A program made the position numbers and the translations under genes. The notes beneath the pieces are model-generated. The model was not told the DNA's origin and ran no database searches. It was given only the letters and a program-made list of their open reading frames with translations. 64,000 nucleotides of DNA from an uncultured Alphaproteobacteria bacterium (GTDB lineage Bacteria > Pseudomonadota > Alphaproteobacteria > Rhizobiales > Beijerinckiaceae), in NCBI GenBank assembly GCA_937988775.1, contig CALKHP010000005.1, forward strand, positions 30,822-94,821, read 5' to 3'. Of this stretch, positions 1-9,750 are shown one piece after another. Position 1 is the first letter of the stretch; each line of letters starts with the position of its first letter.

Positions 1-126
1 CTCGCCGGCGTCGACCATGGTGCGCTGCTGATGGCGGCACCGACCGGACTGGATCACGATCTGGTGCGGCGTCTGATCCAGCCGGCGGAAGCTGGTCTCC
101 TCGAAATCCTGCGGAAGGAAGATTGA
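1..126 (+). CDS. Phage protein, C-terminal end only
   Basis: Frame 1 is open from the first base to a TGA at 124-126, giving the last 41 codons of a protein ending RKED. It stops one base before the tape-measure ATG, so it belongs to the same operon. In lambda-like phages the gene here is usually a tail assembly chaperone, but the fragment is too short to identify. Confidence 0.6.
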   Translation, partial: LAGVDHGALLMAAPTGLDHDLVRRLIQPAEAGLLEILRKED

Positions 127-127
127 T

Positions 128-2281
128 ATGGCGCAGCAAAGCGCTTCGATCCGGCTTGGCATCGAGGGCGATGCCGAAGTTCTCGCCAAGCTCGCCGCCA
201 TCGGCAAAGGCGGCGAGACGGCGATGAGCGAGACCGTCAAGGCGGTCACCGCGGCAAACGCTTCGCTGCAGCAGCTCGGCCGATCGGTTGCGGATGCCGC
301 CACGGCGAGCGACCGCGCCACGCAGCAGATCGGCCGCAACATGGATTCGCTCAATGCGAAGAGCCAGGTGACGGCGCGTGGCACGGCGACCGCGATCACG
401 CAAACCGTCGAGCTTGCGACCAGCCGCATTACCGCGCTGATTGGGCGGGCGCAGTCGGCCTATCAGACATTCCAGAATCTCCGGGACAGGATGATTTCCG
501 GTGTCGCCGGCTTGCAGATGAATTTTGCGAGCGGCCAGCAAAGCACGCTCGACAACATCATTGCCAACGCATCCATGGCGCGGCTGGCCGGCGGGCCAGT
601 GGGCATGGGGACTGTGATTGCCGGGTTCGCGTATCAGCAGACGAGCCAATATGCGGCGCTCGGCGATGCCGCCCAGAAAGCTAAAGTAACAGCGCAGGAG
701 ATGGAGGGCCTGCGCGTCGTGCTTGGCCGGCTCGGGCTTGATGCGAGCGGAACCGACAAGCTTTTCGCCGATTTTGCCGCGCGTCTGGATGAAGCCCGCC
801 AGCGCGGCGGTGGCGTGCGCGAGGCGCTTGAGGCCGCCGGCGCCGTGCTGCGGACGCAGGACGGGCAGGTGCGCTCGAATGTCAGCGTTATGCAGGATCT
901 GATCCGCGCGTATCAGGCGGCGGAGTCGGAGACGGACAGGGCCCGCATCGCCGCCCAGGCATTCGGCGAGCAGGCCGATATCATGCGCGGCATTGTCGAT
1001 AAGTCCGGGACCTCGCTGACAAACCTTGGCACAGCGGCTGCGCAGGCAGGATCGGTTCTGGCCAACGATCTCGCGAAAGGTGCGCAGGCAGCGATGGGGG
1101 TGCTGCGGGAACTCGGCAGCCAAGCTGACGGAACTTATGCACAAATCAGGCGTGCGCTTGGCGCTGTGGATAACCTGACCCAGCTCAAGGCGGCCGAACA
1201 GGATGTGCACGATCGACAGGCCGACCTCAATCGGGCAAGGCGTCGTGATATCCCGGTTATCTGGAACCCGCTCAGACCCGGAGATCAACGGACCGACCCG
1301 GCAGATGCGCAAAAGGCGCTCGAAGCCGCGCAGAAGCGCCTTGCCATACTAAGAGGCCCAATGCCACCGGTCGGCAACGATGACTTCAGCCGCCGCGCCG
1401 ATGCGTTTCTGCGCGGCCCGACATTGAAGAACGAGCCATATGGCCCGCCCGCGCCCGATAAGGGCGAGGATGCTGGCGGCCGTGGCGGCGGTCGCGCGGC
1501 GGCGACCAAGGCCGAGACTGACGCCTTCCAGCGCGAAATGGAGACGCTGGAGAAGCTGAATTCCGTCCTCGGCATGTCCGAGGAGGCGAAGGCGGTCTAC
1601 GAAGCGCAGCAGCGTGCCGGCGTCGATGCCAACAGCGCGCAGGGTGATGCCATCCAGGATCTGATCCAGGACATCTATGCCCAGAAGGCGGCCCTGCAGG
1701 AATTGAAGGATGCGCAGGCCGAAACCAACCGCGAGGCCCAGCAATTCGGCCAGATCGGCTCACAGGCCTTCGCCTCGGTCGTGTTCCAGGGTGGCAAGGT
1801 CGGCGATGTGCTGACGCGCATTGTGCAGCAGCTCGCGACAAAGCAGCTGCAGCTCCTGCTCACCAACGCCTTTTCGGGTACCGGCGGTGGTGGGATCTTC
1901 AGTACGATCGCCAGCTGGTTCAGTGGTGGCGCGGCGGGTCAGCCGCTGAATATCCTGCCGCATTATGCCGATGGCGGTATCGCGACGCGCCCGTCGCTGG
2001 CCGGCGAGGGCGGTTGGCCGGAGGCCGTCATCCCGCTCAAGGGTGGCGGAGTGCCCGTGACGCTTTCGGGGCCAGCCGCCGCGACGCAGGTGGTGCAGCC
2101 GATCGTCAACATCAATAACGAGGTTCCTGACGCGCATGTGAGCGCCCGGACCAACCGTGATGGGTCGATCGACATCAGCGTGATCACCAAGACGCAGGAG
2201 GACGCTTTCGCGCAGCGCATTGGCCGTGAACAGGGGGCTCTCGGCCGCATGTTCAAGCGGGCGGCTCCGAAAATTGGCTGA
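128..2281 (+). CDS. Phage tail tape measure protein
   Basis: A 717-residue protein, long and Ala/Gln/Glu rich with predicted helical stretches. It sits just before the small minor-tail genes, where lambda gpH lies. The C-terminal region (about residues 605-640) has the Gly-rich 'ADGGIATRPSLAGEGG' type sequence common at the end of siphoviral tape measures. The role is to set tail length and help DNA pass into the host. At 717 residues it is short for the family, implying a short tail. The ATG at 128 follows the upstream stop by one base. Confidence 0.85.
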   Translation: MAQQSASIRLGIEGDAEVLAKLAAIGKGGETAMSETVKAVTAANASLQQLGRSVADAATASDRATQQIGRNMDSLNAKSQVTARGTATAITQTVELATSRITALIGRAQSAYQTFQNLRDRMISGVAGLQMNFASGQQSTLDNIIANASMARLAGGPVGMGTVIAGFAYQQTSQYAALGDAAQKAKVTAQEMEGLRVVLGRLGLDASGTDKLFADFAARLDEARQRGGGVREALEAAGAVLRTQDGQVRSNVSVMQDLIRAYQAAESETDRARIAAQAFGEQADIMRGIVDKSGTSLTNLGTAAAQAGSVLANDLAKGAQAAMGVLRELGSQADGTYAQIRRALGAVDNLTQLKAAEQDVHDRQADLNRARRRDIPVIWNPLRPGDQRTDPADAQKALEAAQKRLAILRGPMPPVGNDDFSRRADAFLRGPTLKNEPYGPPAPDKGEDAGGRGGGRAAATKAETDAFQREMETLEKLNSVLGMSEEAKAVYEAQQRAGVDANSAQGDAIQDLIQDIYAQKAALQELKDAQAETNREAQQFGQIGSQAFASVVFQGGKVGDVLTRIVQQLATKQLQLLLTNAFSGTGGGGIFSTIASWFSGGAAGQPLNILPHYADGGIATRPSLAGEGGWPEAVIPLKGGGVPVTLSGPAAATQVVQPIVNINNEVPDAHVSARTNRDGSIDISVITKTQEDAFAQRIGREQGALGRMFKRAAPKIG

Positions 2282-2645
2282 TCTCCCTGTCTGGCCGAGT
2301 GATGTGCCATACCGGCCGCGTGCGGCGGGCTTTGCGCGTGCGCCCGATGAGCCGGCACCCAAGGTGACGACTTTCGAGGGCGGCAATCGCGCGTCCCGGC
2401 CGGTTAGTCTGACGCGATGGACGCCGCTCGCCATGGTGATCCCGATGAGCGCGGCCGAGGCGGCTTCCCTGATCGCCTGGCGCGACAGCACGCTGCCGAA
2501 CCCGGCGGCCCGCTTCACCATGCCGATCTACCGGACCGGCGAAGGTTATGTCGATCGGGAAACCATGATCCCGGACGGCATGACGGTGCAGGCGGACGGT
2601 CGGCGCTGGATCGCCTCGGCGCGCTTTATCGTCAAGAACCTGTGA
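2274..2645 (+). CDS. Putative minor tail protein (lambda M-like position)
   Basis: About 123 residues, starting at a TTG that overlaps the tape-measure stop. The frame is open further upstream, but there it lies wholly inside the tape-measure gene, so the short start is preferred. Its position between tape measure and DUF1833 gene and its length match lambda gpM, which joins the tail tip complex to the tape measure. The assignment rests on gene order more than on sequence. Confidence 0.6.
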   Translation: MADLPVWPSDVPYRPRAAGFARAPDEPAPKVTTFEGGNRASRPVSLTRWTPLAMVIPMSAAEAASLIAWRDSTLPNPAARFTMPIYRTGEGYVDRETMIPDGMTVQADGRRWIASARFIVKNL

Positions 2646-2652
2646 GGCCGCC

Positions 2653-3174
2653 ATGTCGGATCTGAGTGACGAGCTCGAGGAGGCCCTGGCCTCGGGCGAT
2701 GAGGGTGCCGTTGATCTGATCGTCGTCGAGATCGATCATGACACGTTCGCGGATCCGATCCTCGTCGTCACCGGCGACGATGACGATCAGATGCTTCCGG
2801 TCGCGGATGGTGGCGACCCGAAGCTGCACAAGGCGGTCGCCTTCGAGTATGTCCCGCCCGGCTTCGACGAGGACGGTCCGACCGATGGCAAGCTGCGCAT
2901 CGACAATGTGTCGGGCGAGCTCAACGAGCATCTGCAACAGGCGACCGGCTCGAATTCGTCGTTGCGCATCACCATCCGGCGGTTTCACATTACGCCGGAG
3001 CAGTCCGGCCCGATCACCACGATCGACGAAGAGGTGCGCGGCCTGATCATCCGCAGCGTCACACTGACGGCGACCATGGCCGAGGGCACGCTGACCTATC
3101 CGGACGTGCGTGAGGAGAATTTCCCGAAGGCGATTTATACGCCGGAGGAATATCCCGGCCTGGTCGGCATGTGA
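2653..3174 (+). CDS. DUF1833 family minor tail protein (lambda L-like)
   Basis: A 173-residue acidic protein beginning MSDLSDELEEALASG. The layout (short helix, then beta-rich body with 'IDHDTFADPILVVTGDDDD') fits the DUF1833 phage family, which occupies the lambda L position at the tail tip. Its ATG is 8 bases after the upstream stop, and its TGA overlaps the next ATG (ATGA), indicating translational coupling. Confidence 0.7.
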   Translation: MSDLSDELEEALASGDEGAVDLIVVEIDHDTFADPILVVTGDDDDQMLPVADGGDPKLHKAVAFEYVPPGFDEDGPTDGKLRIDNVSGELNEHLQQATGSNSSLRITIRRFHITPEQSGPITTIDEEVRGLIIRSVTLTATMAEGTLTYPDVREENFPKAIYTPEEYPGLVGM

Positions 3175-3572
3175 TGACGGACCGCATCGCCTTCATCAAT
3201 TGCCGGATCGGTCAGCAGTGGTCTCCGAAGCACCATTGCTGGGCGCTGGTGCGCGAAACGCAGGCGGCCCTGTTCGGTCGCGTTCTGCCGGAAATGCCGG
3301 TTGGTGTCGCGACCAGCGGCCTGCACGCCATGGCGGAAATCTTCGCGAGCCATGACGAGCGCCGCAACTGGCGCGAGGTGACGGCGCCGCTCGATGGCGC
3401 CATCGCGCTGATCGCCCGCAAGTCGGCCGACATCCATTGCGGCACCTATCTCGATCGCGATCTGCCTGAGCCCGGGCTGTTGCATTGTGACGAGGCGCAG
3501 GGCGTGCGCTTCGATCCGCTCATCATTGTCGGCCTGTCCTGGGGTCGCATCCGGTATTTCGTCCCGGCGTAG
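3174..3572 (+). CDS. NlpC/P60-like tail-tip peptidase (lambda K-like)
   Basis: About 132 residues. A Cys-Trp in 'HHCWALVRE' near residue 24 and a later His in 'DIHCGTYL' fit the Cys/His pair of NlpC/P60 cysteine peptidases. The place between the L-like and J-like genes is that of lambda gpK. Such enzymes cut peptidoglycan during DNA injection. The ATG at 3174 overlaps the upstream stop; a GTG one codon earlier is possible. Confidence 0.72.
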   Translation: MTDRIAFINCRIGQQWSPKHHCWALVRETQAALFGRVLPEMPVGVATSGLHAMAEIFASHDERRNWREVTAPLDGAIALIARKSADIHCGTYLDRDLPEPGLLHCDEAQGVRFDPLIIVGLSWGRIRYFVPA

Positions 3573-3578
3573 GTCATC

Positions 3579-6500
3579 ATGGCGCAAGTCCTCCATCTCA
3601 CCCCGCTCGGCAAGCCTGTCGGAGCGCCGATCCTGCTCGACCGCCGGCGCCGCCGGCTGTCGACCGTGATGGCGCGCCATAATCAAGCCGGCCGGCGCGT
3701 CATTGCCTTCAAGGTGCCGAACGGCAAAGCGCTCGATATGGAGCGCCACCTGGTCAGGCGCCGGCGCTGGAAGGATGTGCTGGTCGGGCCGGAAGACATG
3801 ATCCTGATTCTGCCGGTGATCGCCGGCGGAGGCGGCGGGCGCGGCGGTGCCGGCAAGGGGCTGTCGATCGCGCTTGCCGTGGCCTCGATCGCGTTACTGG
3901 CGCTTGGGCAGTTCTGGGCGGCCGGGCAGTGGATCGCAACCACATTCGATATCGGCCTCAAGGCAGGCAATGCCATCTGGGCCGGTGTTTCGGCCGGCCT
4001 GCTGCTGGGCGCCTCGGTGCTCGCGCAGAGCATGATGCAGAGCAAGGCCAACACGCCGAAACAGCTCTATGGCGTATCCGGAGGCGGCAATGTCGCGCGG
4101 CTATGGGAGCGGATCCCGGTCACCTACGGGCGCACCTGGGTCAAGCCCGACCTGACACAGGTCGACTATTATTTCTACGACGGCGATGACGTCGTGCTGG
4201 TCAAGCGGCTCTCGGTCGGGCTTGGCAAGTATAACCTCAAGACGATCCGCGTCGGGGATTCGGTATTCTGGACCGCCGCCGATGGCATCAAGCCGCCGTT
4301 CGATTTCAACCTCGACGATGAAAAAGGGGCAAAGGTCGAGGTGCTTTACGGCACCGCCTCGACGATTCTTCCAGGCAATGTCTATTCCTCGCCTTCCGTC
4401 GCCGGCATCCAGGTTGCCCGCGTCATCGACAATCCGGCGCGCTCGGGACCGTTTCCGGTCTGCCAGCCTGGAGACAAGGTCGAGCGGATCCAGATCGACA
4501 TGTCGTGGCCGAACGGCGTGTTCACGCGCGCGACGAAATCCGGCAACCTCAATGCCGCAACGGTCAACGTGTACTGGGAATATCGCGAGATTGACGATCT
4601 CGGCGAGCCGGTGGGCGATGGGTTGTGGTCGGAGCTGCATCGTGTTTACGGCGCCTGGAAGAGCCAGGACCCGATCAGGCGGACCGAGATCAAATCGGTT
4701 CCGCTCGCCCGCTATGAGGTGCAGGCCTATTCGGTCGACAACCATCAGGAAAACGTGTCGAACGACGTTTACTGGGACGGGCTGCGCGGGCTGTTCAACG
4801 ATACCGTTGCCCGCGAAGGCCGCACCGAAGTGGTCATGCGCGTGCGCTCGAGCAAGAGCCTCAGCATCACCTCGTTTTCCAATGCCGAGATGGAAGTGGC
4901 TCGCGTTCTCGACGTCTGGGATGGTTCGGCGTGGAGCGAGCAGGAAACGAGCCTCGCCAAATGGGCGGCGGTCGACATCCTGCGCTCGTCATACGGCAGT
5001 TCGGTGCCCGATGCCGAAGTCGATCTGCCGCGGTTCCTGGCCTTGTCCCTTACCCAGGACAATGAGTTCAACGCGACGATCAACGGTCCGGTGAGCGTCT
5101 GGGAGGCGCTCGGGACGGCTCTGGCGCCGATCCGCGCTGACGTGATCAAGATCGGCAATCTTTATTCCTTCGTGCGCGACGAGCCGAAGGTGATGCGCCA
5201 GCACGCGATCACGCGCCGCAATATCGTGCGGGATTCCTCGAGCATCACCTTCGATCTCGGCACGGACCGTTCGGCCGGCGATGTCGTCATGGAGATCTAC
5301 CGCGGCGGCGACCCGAAGGACCCTGTGCCGATCCGCTCCACCATCGGCTCGCAAAGCCGGACGCCGAAGCGCATGCAGCCGATCGGCATTACCGATCCCT
5401 ATCACGGGCAGCGCTTTGCCGACTATCATGCGGCGGTTTCCGCGTTTCGCCAGGAGACGCGGGACGTGGTCGTCGGGCGAGACGGCACGCTTTATCGCCC
5501 GGGCGACCTGGCCGCCGTCGACACATGGTTTTATTCGGCGCGCCAGGCGACGCAGGTCGATGCCCGTAGCAACCGGACCTTGACACTCGACGGTACTCCG
5601 GATGCCGCCGCCTATCCCTATTGCGTGTTGCGCGATCGCAAGGGGCGGGCGTTCGGGCCGATGCGCTATACGATCGGGGCGCTCCCGAAAATCGTCACGC
5701 TCGACGCCGACGATCTTGCCGCTGCCCAGACCAATGCCGGCATGATGCTTGCGGACGTGATGGCTAAACCGCGTCAGAACAGGACGATCGCGCAATTCGG
5801 CACCTTGGCGGAACTGCAGCGAAATTATCTGGTCAAGTCGGCGGTGCCGGCCAATGCCGAGACGGTTCGCGTGTCACTGGTTTATGACGACCCGCGCGTC
5901 TGGGCCTATATCGGGGCCAATATGCCGGTGTTTGTGCCGCCGAGCGCGCGCGACCCGGATTATCCGGTCGTTCTGGGCATTTCGGCCTGGGTCAACCGGA
6001 ATGACACGCGGCTGACGTTGCACTGGTCGGCACGGCTTGCCGCCGACGCGGCACTGACCGAGGTGCAGCTATCCTATGACGAGGGGCTGACCTGGCCGAA
6101 TATCTACACCGGGCCGGCGACGAATGGCACGGCGCCGATCGGTTATAACGAGAATGGCCCGTGCTGGATCCGGGCGCGAGGCATCGGCCCCAACGGCACG
6201 CCGGGCGACTGGACCATGCCATCGGTGTTCACGACGCCGGCACCGAGCGTCAACGGCGGCTATCTGATCGAAGAGTCTGTCCTCAATCAGGCGATCGAGG
6301 CGGCGGCTCAGGTCACGGCCCTCCGCTCTCAAATGGAGGCCATGGCGGCGCAAATACGGTTGCTGGCGCTGCAATCGTCAAACGACCAGGCGGTGACCTC
6401 CAACGATCTGCGAGAGGTCCGCGTCGAGCGCGATGCCGGTGATACACGGGTCACGGCAGCGTTTACGGAGGTCATTACAGCCACGGTGACGGGCTCAGGT

Positions 6501-7025
6501 GGCTTGGCCGAGCGCACGGCCACGCTTGAGGCCACTGTGGACACGCCGGTCACCGGCCTGTCTGCCAAGATTACCAGTCAGGGGACGACCCTCGCCACGC
6601 TCGGCGACACGGTCGGCGCCATGGCCACGCAGGTCGACGGCGTTGAGGCTAAGACCGACGCGGGCACCGCGCATGGGTCCATCCGCTGGACAGCAATCTC
6701 GGCCGAGAGTGGCGTGTCCGCGTCGTGGCGGCTTGAGGCCAGCATTACCGGCCCCGGGGGGGCGTTCGTTGATGGCTCCGCGCAGCTCGACATTATCGGT
6801 AGCGCGAGTCGGTGGCTGTTCGTGGCCGATGCTTTCATCATCCGGGCTGGCTCCACCAAAAACGCGGTTTTTACGGCAAACCCGGATGACACTCTCACGC
6901 TCGGAGGGGTGACACAGGTTTCGGATGCGCTGCGCTCGCTTGGCGTCGGGGCTAACGGTCAGCCGTATCGGACAGACAGCTTTGGAGCCACGCCTTCGAT
7001 CATTTTCGATGATGGGGTCGTATGA
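3579..7025 (+). CDS. Tail tip / host specificity protein (J-like)
   Basis: The largest gene of prophage 1 (1148 residues). The N-terminus is basic, followed by a Gly-rich stretch and two hydrophobic segments (about residues 75-145). A long beta-rich body follows, with a fibronectin-like stretch near 800-890 ('LTEVQLSYDEGLTWPNIYTGP') and a helical, then beta C-terminus. This is the arrangement of lambda gpJ-like central tip proteins that contact the receptor. The gene overlaps the next by ATGA. Confidence 0.85.
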   Translation: MAQVLHLTPLGKPVGAPILLDRRRRRLSTVMARHNQAGRRVIAFKVPNGKALDMERHLVRRRRWKDVLVGPEDMILILPVIAGGGGGRGGAGKGLSIALAVASIALLALGQFWAAGQWIATTFDIGLKAGNAIWAGVSAGLLLGASVLAQSMMQSKANTPKQLYGVSGGGNVARLWERIPVTYGRTWVKPDLTQVDYYFYDGDDVVLVKRLSVGLGKYNLKTIRVGDSVFWTAADGIKPPFDFNLDDEKGAKVEVLYGTASTILPGNVYSSPSVAGIQVARVIDNPARSGPFPVCQPGDKVERIQIDMSWPNGVFTRATKSGNLNAATVNVYWEYREIDDLGEPVGDGLWSELHRVYGAWKSQDPIRRTEIKSVPLARYEVQAYSVDNHQENVSNDVYWDGLRGLFNDTVAREGRTEVVMRVRSSKSLSITSFSNAEMEVARVLDVWDGSAWSEQETSLAKWAAVDILRSSYGSSVPDAEVDLPRFLALSLTQDNEFNATINGPVSVWEALGTALAPIRADVIKIGNLYSFVRDEPKVMRQHAITRRNIVRDSSSITFDLGTDRSAGDVVMEIYRGGDPKDPVPIRSTIGSQSRTPKRMQPIGITDPYHGQRFADYHAAVSAFRQETRDVVVGRDGTLYRPGDLAAVDTWFYSARQATQVDARSNRTLTLDGTPDAAAYPYCVLRDRKGRAFGPMRYTIGALPKIVTLDADDLAAAQTNAGMMLADVMAKPRQNRTIAQFGTLAELQRNYLVKSAVPANAETVRVSLVYDDPRVWAYIGANMPVFVPPSARDPDYPVVLGISAWVNRNDTRLTLHWSARLAADAALTEVQLSYDEGLTWPNIYTGPATNGTAPIGYNENGPCWIRARGIGPNGTPGDWTMPSVFTTPAPSVNGGYLIEESVLNQAIEAAAQVTALRSQMEAMAAQIRLLALQSSNDQAVTSNDLREVRVERDAGDTRVTAAFTEVITATVTGSGGLAERTATLEATVDTPVTGLSAKITSQGTTLATLGDTVGAMATQVDGVEAKTDAGTAHGSIRWTAISAESGVSASWRLEASITGPGGAFVDGSAQLDIIGSASRWLFVADAFIIRAGSTKNAVFTANPDDTLTLGGVTQVSDALRSLGVGANGQPYRTDSFGATPSIIFDDGVV

Positions 7026-7423
7026 CCAAGCGTGTCATCCTTGGTCGCCTTCCGTCGGGCAACTATGGGCTCCTGATCTCTAAGCCCGGCTACGATGTCA
7101 CCACGAACCCGGTCGATAACGAGCGACTTCTGTTCTCGTCAGACTGGACCGAAACCGTTCCCATTTTCCAGTCCGGGTCTTTCACCTCCAGCTCGTCGCC
7201 GACGACGATCACATTCCCAACCCTTGGGTTCGTGCCGTTCGTGCTCTTTTATAAGACAAACGGCTATCTCGACATCAACGGAGGCGGTACCCGCGTCTAC
7301 GGGACAAGTTTCATAAATTTGTCAGCGGGTTTTTCTATCTCGATCGCAGACGGATCGTTTACCTTCCCCGCCGCATCTGGCCACAATATTTCATACAAAG
7401 TATTGCTCGTGAGGGCCAAATGA
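7022..7423 (+). CDS. Small tail-tip accessory protein, paralogue 1
   Basis: A 133-residue Ser/Thr/Gly/Phe-rich beta protein starting MTKRVILGRLPSGNYG. Its first 40 residues resemble those of the next two products, so the three are tandem paralogues. Lying directly after the J-like gene, it is probably a distal receptor-binding or tip-decoration protein. It is coupled by ATGA overlaps on both sides. No named family is recognised. Confidence 0.6.
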   Translation: MTKRVILGRLPSGNYGLLISKPGYDVTTNPVDNERLLFSSDWTETVPIFQSGSFTSSSSPTTITFPTLGFVPFVLFYKTNGYLDINGGGTRVYGTSFINLSAGFSISIADGSFTFPAASGHNISYKVLLVRAK

Positions 7424-7887
7424 CAAAGCGCCTGATCCTTGGCAATCGATCGGGCCAGTATGGTCTGTGGGTCGCCAAAAATGGGAAGGATGCAATGTCG
7501 TCCAACCCGGCGGATTTTGTTTTCCAGATGGGTTATCGCGCGGCAAGGCCGTTCGCCAAAGGGACGCTCAGCGCGATGCCGCGCACGTACTTCGCCAGCG
7601 CGGGCGTCGCCATTGGCGCGACCTACACGTTCACGTTCAATCATGGACTCGGATACGCTCCGCTCTTCTTCGCATCGGTTTATCCGCGTGCTGTCGGAGG
7701 GGTTGGAACCCTCGGCGTTGTAAATGCGGGGGCATATTACTACGACACGGTCGGTGCACTGGCAGACGCTGCCAGCCTCAACATTTACGTCAACGTCAAG
7801 CACTGGTCATCTTCGGGCGGGTTCAACCCTCCGCTATCGCTATCGATCCGGCCGGTGTCCTGGACCATTTATCGAGAGCCGGCATGA
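7420..7887 (+). CDS. Small tail-tip accessory protein, paralogue 2
   Basis: A 155-residue protein starting MTKRLILGNRSGQYG, closely matching the start of the preceding product. The middle contains a 'TYTFTFNHGLGYAPLFFASV' type stretch, typical of small beta-sandwich phage proteins. ATGA overlaps on both sides place it in one translational unit with its paralogues. The function is inferred from position only. Confidence 0.6.
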   Translation: MTKRLILGNRSGQYGLWVAKNGKDAMSSNPADFVFQMGYRAARPFAKGTLSAMPRTYFASAGVAIGATYTFTFNHGLGYAPLFFASVYPRAVGGVGTLGVVNAGAYYYDTVGALADAASLNIYVNVKHWSSSGGFNPPLSLSIRPVSWTIYREPA

Positions 7888-8312
7888 CCCGGAGAATTGT
7901 TCTCGATAGCAGCCCGCGTTTTCGAGTTTCTGATCCAGGTTATGACGCGCTGACTGGCGCGGATGCCAACATGGCGTTTGACCCTCTGGCATATGGGTAT
8001 GCCGGCGTATACCTCGCCGGCACCATCCCTTGGGCCTCATGGACCATGGTCGATCATGCCGACGATGGTAACGGAAATGGCTTTTCGTCCTTCGAAACGA
8101 CGATCAGCTTCGGCAAGACATTTTCCGCTCCACCGCATGTGTTTTGGCTGCCCATCATCGGCGGTGTCGTCTACGCGGTGCACCCCAAAGCGGACAAGAG
8201 CTACACCCGCACATCGACCAGCGATGTCGTGCTTGGCGCCTATTTTAGGCTGTTCCACGGCGTCGTAACCGATCCGACCATGGATGCCGCTTACAGGATT
8301 TGCCAGCAATGA
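7884..8312 (+). CDS. Small tail-tip accessory protein, paralogue 3
   Basis: About 142 residues, starting MTRRIVLDSSPRFRVSDPGYD. The frame is open upstream, but the ATG at 7884 overlaps the previous stop and restores the MT(K/R)R-I-L start shared with the two genes before it, so this start was chosen. The body is beta-rich ('FSAPPHVFWLPIIGG'). It is the third member of the tandem set and the most diverged. Confidence 0.58.
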   Translation: MTRRIVLDSSPRFRVSDPGYDALTGADANMAFDPLAYGYAGVYLAGTIPWASWTMVDHADDGNGNGFSSFETTISFGKTFSAPPHVFWLPIIGGVVYAVHPKADKSYTRTSTSDVVLGAYFRLFHGVVTDPTMDAAYRICQQ

Positions 8313-8923
8313 TTGTGCATTACGATCCCGTTACCTTGACAGTCCTTCACAGCGTCACAGATTGGGGGCCGGAGTACGAGGCGCACTTGATCGAGCGCGT
8401 CGACGAGTTGCACTATTTCCGTCTGGCCGATCCGGTCGAGCATGGTGATATCAGGATTGTCGCGAGCGCGGTCGGCCCGCGCCCTCATCGCATCTTGCGT
8501 GATGGCGCCGGCGAGGAGATTGGCTCCGAAGAAGTTGCGCTCGCCATATGGCCACTACCGCCAGCGCCGCCGCGCACCTTGGACGGCGTCCGCGCCGCTG
8601 CCATCGAACGCATTGCCCGCCGCCGTGTTGAGCGCCTGGCGGGCGCGCCGGAGGCAAGCGCTTACTACCAGCGCAAGGAGGGCTGGGCGCGGGCTCACCT
8701 AGACGGCGAGAAAGCGCATCCAGTGATTGGCACAGAGGCCGTGGCTAAGGGCATTGCCTGCCACGAATTGTGCGCACGGATTGTTGCGCGCGCCGATGCA
8801 GCGCGGGCACAACGCGCCGCTCTGGTCGAGCAATCGAGCGATGCCTTCGACCGCGCCGAGCGTGTCATCAGGGCCTGTCAGTCGATGGAAGAGATTGACG
8901 ATTACATGGCGCATTTCGGCTGA
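8309..8923 (+). CDS. Hypothetical tail-fibre-associated protein
   Basis: About 204 residues. The N-terminus (MIVHYDPVTLTVLHSVTDWG) is beta-rich, and the C-terminal two thirds are an Ala/Arg/Glu-rich helical region. Such proteins often sit next to fibre genes and may assist fibre assembly, but no family is recognised. The start overlaps the previous stop (ATGA), and a terminator-like hairpin follows 25 bases after the stop. Confidence 0.5.
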   Translation: MIVHYDPVTLTVLHSVTDWGPEYEAHLIERVDELHYFRLADPVEHGDIRIVASAVGPRPHRILRDGAGEEIGSEEVALAIWPLPPAPPRTLDGVRAAAIERIARRRVERLAGAPEASAYYQRKEGWARAHLDGEKAHPVIGTEAVAKGIACHELCARIVARADAARAQRAALVEQSSDAFDRAERVIRACQSMEEIDDYMAHFG

Positions 8924-8948
8924 ACGTAGTCACCATCAGTTGCTAGCC

Positions 8949-8972
8949 GCCGCCCTCCGAGGCGGCTTCTTC
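8949..8972 (+). terminator. Rho-independent terminator-like hairpin
   Basis: GCCGCC and GGCGGC arms (8949-8954, 8961-8966) with a 6-base loop are followed by a short T-rich tail (TTCTTC). It closes the tip operon and resembles the stronger one at 10300. Confidence 0.6.
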
Positions 8973-8988
8973 ATATCAGGATCATCGC

Positions 8989-9750
8989 ATGAACAACCTG
9001 CCTTACACGGCCGGCACGGTATCGATTCCGGCCGGCTCTGCGACCGCGACCGGCACCGGCACGGTCTGGACCGATGCACGCGTGCAGCCATTCGGCTTTC
9101 TTTGGGTGCCGGATACAGGCCAGGTCTTTGGCATCAGCTCGATCGACAGCGCCACGCAGATCACGCTCGTCAACAAGAACGGCGGCGCGGCGATCACGGG
9201 CGCTGCCTACACGATCATCTCGTTTCCGAGCGAGATGCAGGACAGCCTGAATATTCAGGCGATCCGGGCGTTTCTGGCGACTGCGAACATCGTTATCTTC
9301 CGCACGTCCAACCCGACAGCGGGCGACGGCGTTGACGGCACGGCCTGCCTCGTCAATGACGGCACCAACCCAATCACCGTCTGGACCAAGGCGGCCGGGG
9401 CGTGGACGCAGCGGACGTTTGCGGCAACATCGGATGGCATCACGGACGCCACCACAGTCGGCAAGGCGCTGCTCACGGCGGCGGATGCGGCGGCGGCGCG
9501 GGGAGCTTTGTCCGTGGCCGCTATCCCCACAAGCGGCGTCCTGCCTCCGGGCCAGGCTGCAACGCTCCAAAACAAATCCGGGTCATCGATCGCTGGGGGA
9601 GGCTCTGTCGCAGGCTCCAGCCTCGCCTTGCTGTTTATCGATGCGGGGGGGCTCTTGGGCTTTGGGGCGGCCCAGACCGGCACCTGGAAGAATATCGCCG
9701 GTGGGGCGCTGTCGAATGATGCTTACGGGCTATTTGTGAGGATATCGTGA
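8989..9750 (+). CDS. Tail fibre-like protein
   Basis: A 253-residue Gly/Ser/Thr/Ala-rich protein starting MNNLPYTAGTVSIPAGS. The N-terminal beta-rich segment ('GTVWTDARVQPFGFLWV') and 'ITLVNKNGGAAITGAAYTII' resemble the base of phage fibres. The C-terminus (SIAGGGSVAGSSLALLF) may be a trimeric tip. It follows a terminator, so it probably has its own promoter, and overlaps the next gene. Confidence 0.6.
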   Translation: MNNLPYTAGTVSIPAGSATATGTGTVWTDARVQPFGFLWVPDTGQVFGISSIDSATQITLVNKNGGAAITGAAYTIISFPSEMQDSLNIQAIRAFLATANIVIFRTSNPTAGDGVDGTACLVNDGTNPITVWTKAAGAWTQRTFAATSDGITDATTVGKALLTAADAAAARGALSVAAIPTSGVLPPGQAATLQNKSGSSIAGGGSVAGSSLALLFIDAGGLLGFGAAQTGTWKNIAGGALSNDAYGLFVRIS

